Source: Streptomyces sp. NBC_01446 (lineage in GTDB: Bacteria; Actinomycetota; Actinomycetes; Streptomycetales; Streptomycetaceae). Taken from it: DNA of 64,000 nucleotides. Made by a program: the position numbers and the translations under genes. The stretch lies in NCBI RefSeq assembly GCF_026340095.1, contig NZ_JAPEPO010000003.1, positions 186,001 through 250,000 on the forward strand, in the 5' to 3' direction. Below the pieces are notes generated by a model. It was given only the letters and a program-made list of their open reading frames with translations, searched no databases and had not been told where the DNA came from. Shown here piece after piece: positions 35,087 through 43,027 of the stretch (positions within the stretch are counted from its first letter, which is position 1; every line of letters starts with the position of its first letter).

Positions 35087-35497
35087 TCACAGTCCCGGTG
35101 GCGTCGTCGTCCAGCGGGCGGCGAGCTCGGGCAGCCGGTCCGTCCACGGCGCGGCCGCGGTCTGCTCGGTCGAGGCGGCGGCCTGGCGGCGCAGCTGCTC
35201 CAGCCGCGCCGCCAGCAGGTACTGCGCGGTGCGCTCCCTCGCCTCGTCGGCGGCCTTCGTCGCCGCCGCGATGGCGTCCGCACTGTGCGGGTTGTGCTTG
35301 AACTAGCCGCGGCCTTGCTCGGTCTTGTACGCCCGGCGCGCCTCGGCTTCGGCTTCCTCGGTCCGTCCCAGGTGCCCGAGCGCGCTGCTGCGGTACTCCG
35401 GCAGCGCCTGCTCCACCGCCTGGAGGGCGGCGAAGGCGAGCACGGATGCCGCGCCGACCAGGTCCGCGTCCAGCTCAACCGGCTCCATCGTCGCCAT
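35087..35497 (-). pseudogene. Hypothetical gene broken by an in-frame amber stop
   Basis: An ATG at 35497 (CAGCGGGGATC upstream) opens MEPVELDADLVGAASVLAFA and continues to TEQGRG. A TAG at 35305-35303 interrupts it, and the same frame then carries on for 70 codons (FKHNPHSADAIAAATKAADE, ARERTAQYLLAARLEQLRRQ, DRLPELAARWTTTPPGL) to a TGA at 35089-35087. The amber probably replaced a Trp (TGG) codon. The protein is helical and charged; I do not recognise its family. Confidence 0.5.
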
Positions 35498-35614
35498 GAT
35501 CCCCGCTGTGCCGCTATCAACAAGCCTGTCTTTCAGGGTTGTTGACAGCGCGCCCGTGACAGCGGCGCTGAACGGTCAGCCGACTGGTCGGTGCGCGTGC
35601 TTGAGGTAGAAGAG

Positions 35615-36232
35615 TCAGCCTGGTGTGCCGTTGGCCGACGCGCAGTGGGCGCGGACAGAGCCGTTGTCGCGAGCGTCCCATTCGTGGGAAAGGATCGACA
35701 TCACCACCTCATCGAGCCAGGCACCGTCACGCAGCTGTGCCTGCCGTCGCGTGCCCTCCTCGACAAAGCCCACCTTCTCGTACACGCGCCGTGCTCTGTG
35801 GTTGTGGGCGTACACATCCAGCTGAATTCTGTGCAAGCCGACCCGCTCAAAGGCGTACCCCACGATGAGTTGCGTGGCTTCGGTGCCCAGCCCCCTGCCC
35901 CGCCCGCGAGGGCCGATCAGGGTCCGGAAGGCGCAGCTGCGGTTGGCCGGATTCCAGTCGTAGAGGACGACCTCACCGACCACGGTCCCCGTTGCGCGGT
36001 CGGTGACTGCGAGATCGAGCCGGTCGGCTTGCTCACTGCGTGACCCGTACCAGGCACGCAGTCGTTCCAACGTGAGTTCAGCCGACGGTTCGAAGGTGTA
36101 GCGGATGACTTCAGGATCTTCGATGACCTGGGCGATGGCGGTCGCGTCTGCCTCTGTGAAGGGGCGTAGCAGGGCTTTCTCACCGGTGAGAACTGGCTTG
36201 TGGGCAAAGTCGGTGAACGGGCTGTTTCTCAT
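35615..36232 (-). CDS. GNAT-family N-acetyltransferase (RimJ/RimL-like)
   Basis: The protein has 205 residues from the ATG at 36232; 36259 is an alternative start. The GNAT fold of the RimJ/L branch is clear: LTGEKALLRPFTEADATAIA, GTVVGEVVLYDWNPANRSCA, the acetyl-CoA loop GPRGRGRGLGTEATQLIVGY and AHNHRARRVYEKVGFVEEGT. It transfers an acetyl group to an amine, either a protein N-terminus or a small molecule; the substrate cannot be deduced. The C-terminal 15 residues are not conserved. Confidence 0.82.
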   Translation of the reverse strand: MRNSPFTDFAHKPVLTGEKALLRPFTEADATAIAQVIEDPEVIRYTFEPSAELTLERLRAWYGSRSEQADRLDLAVTDRATGTVVGEVVLYDWNPANRSCAFRTLIGPRGRGRGLGTEATQLIVGYAFERVGLHRIQLDVYAHNHRARRVYEKVGFVEEGTRRQAQLRDGAWLDEVVMSILSHEWDARDNGSVRAHCASANGTPG

Positions 36233-36260
36233 CCCGGGATCTTCGGTGTGCTGCAGCATC

Positions 36261-36434
36261 CATCAGGACAGCATCCTGGCCCGCCTCGACGATCCGGTCG
36301 AGGGCGACAGGGCGCCGTTCCCGGACCTGTGGGACCGGCTGTGCGCGCAGCACGGCTACGACGTCGCCGTGAAGCCCTGGAACGACGCAACGACCTACTC
36401 GGATTACCTCAACTCCGAAGAAGCGGACGCCTGA
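36261..36434 (+). pseudogene. C-terminal fragment of an unknown protein
   Basis: The plus strand reads QDSILARLDDPVEGDRAPFP, DLWDRLCAQHGYDVAVKPWN and DATTYSDYLNSEEADA to a stop at 36434. Codon bias supports coding, but there is no start with a ribosome site. It begins where the divergent GNAT gene starts, so it is likely the tail of a truncated gene. I do not recognise the family. Confidence 0.35.
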
Positions 36435-36514
36435 AGCGGCCATTGGCTGCATCCTTCACAAGGCACTCCGGCACGCCGCCGGGTGACCCTTCACCACAGT
36501 CAAGGAGGTCCCTC

Positions 36515-36865
36515 ATGGGGCTGAACTCTCGTACGGCCCAGATCGTCTGGGCAATCGTTCCGGTCGCGCTCGCCGGGTTCATCCTGGAGCTGCCGTTCGT
36601 CTGGCGGGCACTGAAGACGAAGAAGCGCAGCGACATCATCGTGGCGGCGGTGTTCGGCGTCGTGCAGATCGTGGTGTGGCTGCTCTTCGTGGTCTTCAGC
36701 GAGGGTTCCGGGACTCTGCGCGAAGACCTTCCCGCCGCCGTGATCTGGATCAGCGCCGTATCGGCGGCGGTCGCCGCCGCCTACCTGTACCGGCCTCTGA
36801 GCAAGGAAGAGTCGATGGACCGGGCGCAGGGCGAACAGCGTCCCGGCTCGTCGTACCTCGGCTGA
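36515..36865 (+). CDS. Small membrane protein
   Basis: The protein has 116 residues. The ATG at 36515 follows AAGGAGG. It has three predicted transmembrane helices, at about residues 8-28 (IVWAIVPVALAGFILELPFV), 40-62 (IIVAAVFGVVQIVVWLLFVV) and 75-92 (AAVIWISAVSAAVAAAYLY), separated by a Lys/Arg-rich cytoplasmic loop. The C-terminal tail is polar. No family is recognised and no operon partner is evident. Confidence 0.65.
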   Translation: MGLNSRTAQIVWAIVPVALAGFILELPFVWRALKTKKRSDIIVAAVFGVVQIVVWLLFVVFSEGSGTLREDLPAAVIWISAVSAAVAAAYLYRPLSKEESMDRAQGEQRPGSSYLG

Positions 36866-37111
36866 CCCGACATCGTCTCGGGCCTTCCGACGTAGTCCGT
36901 TCGAGTGGCTCTATTCACGAGTAACGCCGTCAGTTGTTCACGGGTTTGGGAGGCACCCAGATCCACGGTCGGGTGTTGGTCACGAGTTTCGGCCGCACCG
37001 GGGTACCTGCCAGGGCAGCATCGGAATGCTCCTGGCGAAAGGTGCTGGTCATGCCGCAGATGTCGAAGGTCGAGCTGTAGCCGGGCCTCGGGGATCGACG
37101 GGCGGCGGTCC

Positions 37112-37762
37112 CTACTCCTGATTCCGCATGGCGTGGCCGATCGCGGAGGCGACGTCTTTAGCGGTGTGGGTTGGCTGGTATGAGTCCTGGGACCAGGGCC
37201 GGCCGTCCGTCACCCACACGCTGCGAAGCCCGAGCGCTTCGGCGCCGGCTACGTCGGCATGCGGTGAATCGCCGATGACCCACGCACCAGGCAGAGGCAT
37301 GCCGACGGCTGCTGCCGCCGCATGGAAGATTTCCGGGTCGGGCTTCTTGTGACCGACGGTCTCCGAGATCACCCAGCCCTCGACGAGTTGATCGAGCCCG
37401 GTATTGCGAATCTTCGCTTCCTGCTGGATGGTGCGCCCGTTGGTGACGATCACACAGGTCCATCCGTCAGCCTGGGCCTTACTCAGCGCTTCGCGGGAGG
37501 AACGCGTCAGAACGACGTGCTCGGCAACGCCGTTGTCGAGGAGAGCGCGGACAGCGGCGGTTGACACCACGTCGCCGTATCGGTCGCTCAGGGCTGCGGC
37601 GACGTCGTGCCGCGCGGTATACCCGCTGGCGTCAATAGTCGTCAAACAGGTGAGGTCAGAGTCGGGCAGGCCGTGCTGGGCAAGGAAGTCCGCGACCGCG
37701 GTACGGAAGGCCGCATCGCGGTCGACCAAAGTGTTGTCGAGGTCCAGCAGAAGCAACGGCAT
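37112..37762 (-). CDS. HAD-superfamily hydrolase (phosphatase)
   Basis: The protein has 216 residues from an ATG at 37762; no clear ribosome site precedes it. All four HAD motifs are present: DLDNTLVD near residue 7 (nucleophile Asp), CVIVTNGR (motif II), HKKPDPEIF (motif III Lys) and VIGDSPHADVAGA (motif IV). It belongs to the cap-containing phosphoglycolate-phosphatase-like branch and acts on small phosphorylated metabolites in the cytoplasm. The substrate is unknown. Confidence 0.85.
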   Translation of the reverse strand: MPLLLLDLDNTLVDRDAAFRTAVADFLAQHGLPDSDLTCLTTIDASGYTARHDVAAALSDRYGDVVSTAAVRALLDNGVAEHVVLTRSSREALSKAQADGWTCVIVTNGRTIQQEAKIRNTGLDQLVEGWVISETVGHKKPDPEIFHAAAAAVGMPLPGAWVIGDSPHADVAGAEALGLRSVWVTDGRPWSQDSYQPTHTAKDVASAIGHAMRNQE

Positions 37763-37971
37763 GACCAGTAGTAGATCACGCGCACTGGTTTCGGGCGGGA
37801 GGGTTTCCCGCCCTGCATCGATGTGGTCGGCTACACGGAACTCGACTCTTCTTCCTGCGGGTTCAGGCTCGACGGCCCCGCCCCTGGGCGGCGGGCCGTC
37901 GAATGCACTGACGTCATTTCTCGTGAACATTCCCGCTCCTGCCCCTTCGCCAGGAAGCTGGGCGGGACCGG

Positions 37972-38658
37972 TCACGGTCGATGGCCGAGCGTGACGGCGT
38001 CCAACGTCTCCATGACAATGCGGCTCCCGTTGAACCGATAGACGACGAGCTCGACATCACGGCATTCGACCTGCCCAAGGCCGAGCTCCCGACGCTCACC
38101 CACCCAATCCACGACGGCCTGCGGATTGGTCAATGGACGCGTGAAATGCACCAGCGTCGAGTACCAGATGTTGCGGTCGAAATCGGCCTCCAGCCAGCCG
38201 TCTTCGCCCAACGCCTCTTCGTAGGCGTCATACAGACGCTCAATAGCGTCACCCGACGGCTCGGCACACAGCATGACGCAGCCTGGCGTCAGGGTCAGAC
38301 CCGACAGTGTCAGCCGAACGGGGCCGGCGCCCGTCGCCGCCGTCCCCCGCAGTGCAGCCATGTAGCGGGATACCCGTGCGTCGCCGTCCGGGACCGATAC
38401 ACGGTGCTCTTCCAGCGCGCGAAGAGTGAAGTGCGAGGAGTCAGCAGTCCCGGTCGGCCAGTGTTCTTCCCCAGCAACGGTCATCGCCTCGCGGGTGATC
38501 TCCCCGATCCTGCGCGCGGTCGCGGCGTCAGGTCGCATGACGACGGACATGACCCAGCGATTCCCGCCGTCTACAGGCGGCACCTGGCACTGAACCGCAC
38601 CCGCCAGTACCGCCTCCCGACCGCGTTCGAACAGCGCATCGAACCTCATTGCGTACAT
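37972..38658 (-). CDS. 2H phosphoesterase / 2'-5' RNA ligase-like protein
   Basis: The protein has 228 residues. Two H-x-T motifs define the 2H family: SSHFTLRAL near residue 75 and LVHFTRPL near residue 175. Their spacing and the intervening GAGPVRLTLSGLTLTPGCVM fit a LigT-like fold. Such proteins hydrolyse cyclic phosphates or 2'-5' linkages in RNA or nucleotides. Start 38658 is used; 38649 is a second ATG in frame. A truncated MFS gene lies just upstream. Confidence 0.65.
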   Translation of the reverse strand: MYAMRFDALFERGREAVLAGAVQCQVPPVDGGNRWVMSVVMRPDAATARRIGEITREAMTVAGEEHWPTGTADSSHFTLRALEEHRVSVPDGDARVSRYMAALRGTAATGAGPVRLTLSGLTLTPGCVMLCAEPSGDAIERLYDAYEEALGEDGWLEADFDRNIWYSTLVHFTRPLTNPQAVVDWVGERRELGLGQVECRDVELVVYRFNGSRIVMETLDAVTLGHRP

Positions 38659-38734
38659 GCCGAACGATCATGCCGCAGCAATGCCCGGCTGCGGCCGGGT
38701 CCGCATGCCCCAGCGGGCAAGAGATGGGCCGGCA

Positions 38735-39030
38735 GCCCGCGAAGCCGGACGCGGCGGTCTGGGCGCCACGCAGGCGGGAGTTGGCGCGCTCCAGGAACAC
38801 GGGGTCGCGGCCGAGCAGATCCGGCAGATAGGCCGTGGCGGCCGTGTCGAAGAAGAGTCCGCCCAGGCCGAGCAGGAAGGCGACAGCCGCCAGCAGCGGA
38901 ATGCTCAGCACGTCGAGCTCGGCCGCCGCCGGTATCGCGAGCAGCACCGCACGTGCCGCGTCCGTGACCCACATCGTGCGCCGGCGGTCCCAGCGGTCCG
39001 CCAGCGCACCGCCGAGTGCGATCATCGCTT
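38735..39030 (-). pseudogene. MFS transporter internal fragment
   Basis: The minus strand encodes ALGGALADRWDRRRTMWVTD, AARAVLLAIPAAAELDVLSI and PLLAAVAFLLGLGGLFFDTA, then AYLPDLLGRDPVFLERANSR. This is motif A and TM2-TM4 of an enterobactin-exporter-type MFS protein. Both ends are missing and the rest is gone, so it is debris. Confidence 0.65.
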
Positions 39031-39069
39031 GGTCAGGTCAGAAGTCACCGCGAGGGTCCACGTGCGGAT

Positions 39070-39170
39070 GGCTGGGATCACGGCTGTCCAACATGCCCGC
39101 CGACACCCCGATGGCCGACCTGGTCCGCCTGGCCAAGATCCGCTGGCGCATCGAGCACGACTACCGCGAA
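39070..39170 (+). pseudogene. IS701-family transposase fragment
   Basis: The plus strand reads SNMPADTPMADLVRLAKIRW and RIEHDYREL, the conserved tail of IS701-type DDE transposases (LPADTPLxDLVRLAKxRWRIExDYRELK). About 35 residues remain between an MFS fragment and the TnpB element. Confidence 0.55.
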
Positions 39171-39249
39171 CTCAGCGTCGTCGACAGAGCCGCAGACCCT
39201 CAAGGAGTGGCAGCGCCGACTGCGGCGTCGACGAGGTACCGTTGCTGAG

Positions 39250-39305
39250 GTCATAGTCAGATCTCAGCAATCCGTGCGTTTGCGCACAGATGGTCCTTAA
39301 CGGTG
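39250..39305 (-). other. Subterminal hairpin at TnpB 3' end (possible element right end)
   Basis: Immediately downstream of tnpB, GTGCG-TTTG-CGCAC at 39274-39287 forms a short stem-loop. IS200/IS605-type elements end in such subterminal hairpins, and the guide RNA of TnpB normally maps across the gene's 3' end to this point. The exact end of the element is not determined. Confidence 0.4.
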
Positions 39306-40787
39306 TCACCACAGCCCGAGCTGGGCGGTGGTGTCCTGTTGAAGGTCTCGCGGTTCCTTCCGCCTGTGGGGCGGGTTTGCGCCACCTGCCCGCACCGGGT
39401 CAGCTTTGCGGCTGGCCCGGCTGGCGCGGGTCTTCTGGTCGGCTCCACGCGGTTTCGGCACGCTGGGCGTGCCCCGGTCTCCGGCCACTCCGGTACCGGT
39501 TGTGCCGGCCGATGCGAGGTCGGCGAGGTTACGGGCGGCGTTCTCGTCCCGGTCGATGACCAGGCCGCACGCGTCGCAGGAGAACACTCGCACGTGCAGG
39601 GGCAGTTTGGCTTTCACCGTCTTGCACGACGAGCAGGTTTTCGAGGACGGGTACCAGCGCGAGGCGACGACCGTGGGGCAGGCGTTGCGCTGGCCTTTGT
39701 AGGTGAGCTGACGGCGGATCTCTGCGAATCCGGCATCGGCGATCTTCCGTGCCAGACGGCGGTTGCGGAGCATGCCGGCGACGTTGAGGTCTTCGACCAC
39801 GACGGTGCCGTACTCGGCACGCACGGCGGTGGTGAGCTTGTGCAGGGCGTCTTCGCGCAGGTTCGCCACGCGGTGGTGCACGCGGTTGCGTTCGGCGTTC
39901 GCCTTGACCCATCGTTTCGACGGTTCCCGGCGGATGGTCTTGCCGGTGGCGGGGTCGTGCACGGCCGGCCCTTGGCGGCGCGACACACGACGGGACAGAC
40001 GCCGCAGCCGCTTTTGTTCGCCCTCGTAGTGCTTGGGGTTGTCGACGTAACCGATCTGTCCGGCACTGTCGGCCATCACCGCGAGCACCTTCACCCCGAG
40101 GTCGATACCGACTGCGACACCAGGACGGGCCACGCGGGTGATCTCCCGCTTGACCTCCATCTGGAAGGACACGAACCAGCGGCCCCGCTCATGCCGCACC
40201 GTCGCGGACAGGATGCGTGCCATTCCGCTCTGCACGCGGGCCACAAGCTTGACGGTGGACTCATGGGTGCGGATGGTTCCGAGCACCGGCAGCGTCACGT
40301 GCCGGTCGTCGGCCACGCGGATGCTACCGGTGGTGAACCGGCACGCAAGACGGGCCTTGCGCTTGGACTTGAAACGTGGCGTACCCATGCGGGCACCCTT
40401 GCGGCGGCCGTTCTTCGACTTCGTGTAGTTGTCGAACGCGGCAGCCGCGTTGGCCAGGCCGGTGCTGTACGCCTCCTTGGAGTTCTCGTGCCACCAGTCG
40501 GCATAGCGCGGATCGGTGCGCTTGACCTGGTTGAACTCCTTACGCAGCGCGGGCAGCGACCACGGCCGCCACGGCGTCAGCTCCTCCTCGGCGACCCCGT
40601 ACGAGGCTTCCGCCTTGCGCTGCCACCACGAGGCCGTCACCCAGCCGACAGCCCAGTTGTACGCGGCCCGAGCAGCCCCGCAGTGCGACCGCAGCGCGGA
40701 TTCCTCAGTCGCATTCGGGTCCAGGGCGAAACGGAACGCCTGCACCACAAAGCCCGGCTGCGCCTGGAACTTCTTCACCCTGAACAC
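39306..40787 (-). CDS. tnpB: TnpB RNA-guided nuclease of an IS605/IS607-like element
   Basis: The protein has 493 residues. The split RuvC domain has all catalytic residues: Asp in VAVGIDLGVKVLAV, Glu in TVVVEDLNVAGM and Asp in VIDRDENAARNLA. The zinc finger is CSSCKTVKAKL ... FSCDACG. The N-terminal WED/REC portion starts AFRFALDPNATEESALRSHC, GAARAAYNWAVGW. The last 60 or so residues are poorly conserved and probably overlap the guide-RNA region. TnpB cleaves DNA guided by an RNA from the element end. No TnpA is present. A divergent HTH gene starts 38 bases away. Confidence 0.9.
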   Translation of the reverse strand: MFRVKKFQAQPGFVVQAFRFALDPNATEESALRSHCGAARAAYNWAVGWVTASWWQRKAEASYGVAEEELTPWRPWSLPALRKEFNQVKRTDPRYADWWHENSKEAYSTGLANAAAAFDNYTKSKNGRRKGARMGTPRFKSKRKARLACRFTTGSIRVADDRHVTLPVLGTIRTHESTVKLVARVQSGMARILSATVRHERGRWFVSFQMEVKREITRVARPGVAVGIDLGVKVLAVMADSAGQIGYVDNPKHYEGEQKRLRRLSRRVSRRQGPAVHDPATGKTIRREPSKRWVKANAERNRVHHRVANLREDALHKLTTAVRAEYGTVVVEDLNVAGMLRNRRLARKIADAGFAEIRRQLTYKGQRNACPTVVASRWYPSSKTCSSCKTVKAKLPLHVRVFSCDACGLVIDRDENAARNLADLASAGTTGTGVAGDRGTPSVPKPRGADQKTRASRASRKADPVRAGGANPPHRRKEPRDLQQDTTAQLGLW

Positions 40788-40825
40788 CCCCTCACCAGCC
40801 AGTCATTGACTATGCACTACGCATC

Positions 40826-41031
40826 ATGGAACAGATCAACGGATGGATCACCAGCGGTGAAGCCTGCGAGCGGCTGGAAATCGCCTGGCGCACCCTCTAC
40901 CACCTCCACCGCCAAAGCCCGGACTTTCCCAAACCCAAGAAGATCGGACGAACCCTCCTTGGGAGGCAAAAGCCCTGGATGCCTGGCGGGACGAGCACCC
41001 CAAACGTCAGAGAAAAGAAGACGTTCGTTGA
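40826..41031 (+). pseudogene. AlpA/excisionase-like HTH gene, frameshifted, divergent from tnpB
   Basis: The start is ATG at 40826: MEQINGWITSGEACERLEIA, WRTLYHLHRQSPDFPKPKKI, GRTLL. Then one base is missing in CTCCTTGGG (near 40961). The restored frame reads WEAKALDAWRDEHPKRQRKE and ends at TGA 41029-41031, giving about 68 residues. The product is a winged or AlpA-like HTH protein often found next to tnpB in Streptomyces elements. The lesion may have inactivated mobilisation while tnpB stayed intact. Confidence 0.65.
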
Positions 41032-41192
41032 GATCCGACTATGCATCCCGCAGCAGTTGTTAGCCCCTTTCCCGTTCGCGCAGGGACCGACACACGGCGA
41101 CATCTCCGCGCACCTGTCCGAGGTCGACGACGCGAGCGTGTCCACGCAGACGAACCGGGATGGCCGAAGGGCAGACCGAGCTTGCGGCTCTG

Positions 41193-42290
41193 TCATCCGG
41201 CCGTTCGTTCGGCGGGAGCCGCCACCACGCCCGGGGCGTCCTCGAGCCAGCCTCGGTCGCGTGCCATCAGCGCGATCTGGAAGCGGGTCCGCGCGCCGAG
41301 GAGTTCCGCGGTCTCGCTGATGTGTTTCTGGATGGTCCGTCGGCTCAGCCCCAGGACCCGGGCGATCGCGTCGTCCGTCAGACCCGCGCGCAACAGAGTA
41401 AGGATGTCGCGCATCCGCCCCGGAGGCCGGCCGTCGGGTTCCGCCGCGGTGATCGGCGGGCGACCGGGGCCACTGTCCAGCGACACCGGGGTCGCCTGTT
41501 CCCAAACGCTTTCGAAGAGCGCGGTGAGCACTCCGAGAAGTGTGGTCGAGTGCACGATGAGCGAACCCGCGGACGGATCCTCCTGTCGCAGCGGCATGAT
41601 GCCGGCCGTCGCATCGAACACCACCAGCTTCATCGGGAGCCCGGCCAAGAGCCGCAGCTCCCCGCCCCGGGCCGTGCCGCTCAGGGCGGTGCGCAGCGAA
41701 ACGGTGTCGGTCAACCCGTCCGTGTCGTACACCGACCGGAGCCGCACTCCGTCAGGTACGGGCACCTCCGGAGCCGGTGCGTCCGCAACGGCTGCGGGGT
41801 CAGTCGGCACCGAGGTGCTCTCGAGCCGCGCGGACCGGGTGACGTACGGAGGTTTGGCGAGGTGGAGCACCTCGTGTCGGCTGGACGCGAGCAGTTGCGC
41901 GTAACGCACCCCGACCTGCTCGGCGCTCTCCACCACCTCGAACAGGTCGGAGGTGACCCGACGGTGCGATGCCGAGCGGTACGCCTCGTGCAACTGCTCC
42001 ATGTACAGCTCCGCCCGCGCCAGTTCCTGCCGCCTCTGGGCCAGCAGGGAACCGAGGGTGGAACGGGGCGGGCCCGCGCTCCAGCGCGTGGGCCGGTCAC
42101 CTACGCGGACGACCAGGCGTTCGTTCTCCAGGGCCTGTAGGGCGCGTTCGGCGGCTGCCGAGGTGACCCCGAGTGCTTCGGCGACCGCGTCGCTGCTCAG
42201 CTCAGGCTGTGTGACCAGGCATTCGAGTACTCGGCCGGCCAAGGGGCCCAGTCCGGTCCCGGCCCACGGCAAATCCGACGGCACCGCCAC
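41193..42290 (-). CDS. LuxR-type regulator with TrmB-like N-terminus
   Basis: The protein has 365 residues from the GTG at 42290, preceded by AAAGGGGGA. Residues about 10-70 form a TrmB/winged-helix module (AGRVLECLVTQPELSSDAVA, EALGVTSAAAERALQALENE). A central effector-like domain follows, then a C-terminal LuxR HTH (TLLRAGLTDDAIARVLGLSR, RTIQKHISETAELLGARTRF). This architecture is common beside secreted protease genes in Streptomyces. It is divergent from the M4 protease gene across 737 bases, so it probably controls it. Confidence 0.82.
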   Translation of the reverse strand: MAVPSDLPWAGTGLGPLAGRVLECLVTQPELSSDAVAEALGVTSAAAERALQALENERLVVRVGDRPTRWSAGPPRSTLGSLLAQRRQELARAELYMEQLHEAYRSASHRRVTSDLFEVVESAEQVGVRYAQLLASSRHEVLHLAKPPYVTRSARLESTSVPTDPAAVADAPAPEVPVPDGVRLRSVYDTDGLTDTVSLRTALSGTARGGELRLLAGLPMKLVVFDATAGIMPLRQEDPSAGSLIVHSTTLLGVLTALFESVWEQATPVSLDSGPGRPPITAAEPDGRPPGRMRDILTLLRAGLTDDAIARVLGLSRRTIQKHISETAELLGARTRFQIALMARDRGWLEDAPGVVAAPAERTAG

Positions 42291-43027
42291 AACTGTCCCC
42301 CTTTCGGCGCGCTGGCGAGGCCGATCGTACGCGGTGGAGTCGGTCGGAGCGATCACGTGCTCGTTACATCCCCGTACGGCCGAGGCGGCCCCGTTCCGAT
42401 CCTGTCAGTTCCTGTTCACATCTGCGCAGTTGCGCGGACCCGCACTCCGGTACTCCTTGCCCGGCGGATCGCCCCCCGGACAGGGTGATCACGAGCCGCC
42501 GACGCAAAGGCGTCGAAGCCCGTTCGGTCACTCAGGATCCAGCCGAGACATGTCGGCACGTTGGAGACATTCATGCCACTGCTCAACCCCGCACCGCTGC
42601 GCTGGAGACGGACTTCCGGGGTCGTCGCAATGCTCGGGGGACAGTGCGCCGTCCGTACGGACCGTGGAGACGGCTCAACATCGGAACAAGTGGGTTGGTG
42701 CCACGGCGCCACAAGAGTCCATGTCTTTCGCGGCATCCCCGAGCGGTCGCACACGGTCTCGTACTGACAGCAAGAAGGCCGGAAGGCCGACAGCGTCGGC
42801 GATGTCCTGGGGAAGGCCGAGCCGCTTCAACCGACAGCCGGCCGCGGCCCCGCCACTCGCGGCCTCGCCAGGGCGGTGAGAAGCGTCCGTCCCGCACCAC
42901 CGCAGGCGCGACCACGTCAACCCACGACTCGCGCCGCATCGCACCCCTTCTCACCGGAGGCACGCCCAGCCTCCGGTTCCCCACCCACCGGTCGTCACCG
43001 CACGTCCGGACAGAAGGAGTTACAGCA
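42291..43027. other. Long intergenic region between regulator and protease
   Basis: 737 bases without a gene I can support. Short frames exist but have no family resemblance or good start signals. The divergent promoters of the regulator and the metalloprotease must lie here. The AAGGAG at 43013-43018 is the protease ribosome site. Confidence 0.45.

Noticed and set aside
42561..42767. Small plus-strand ORF in the regulator-protease intergenic region
   Set aside because: No ribosome site, no similarity and weak codon bias.
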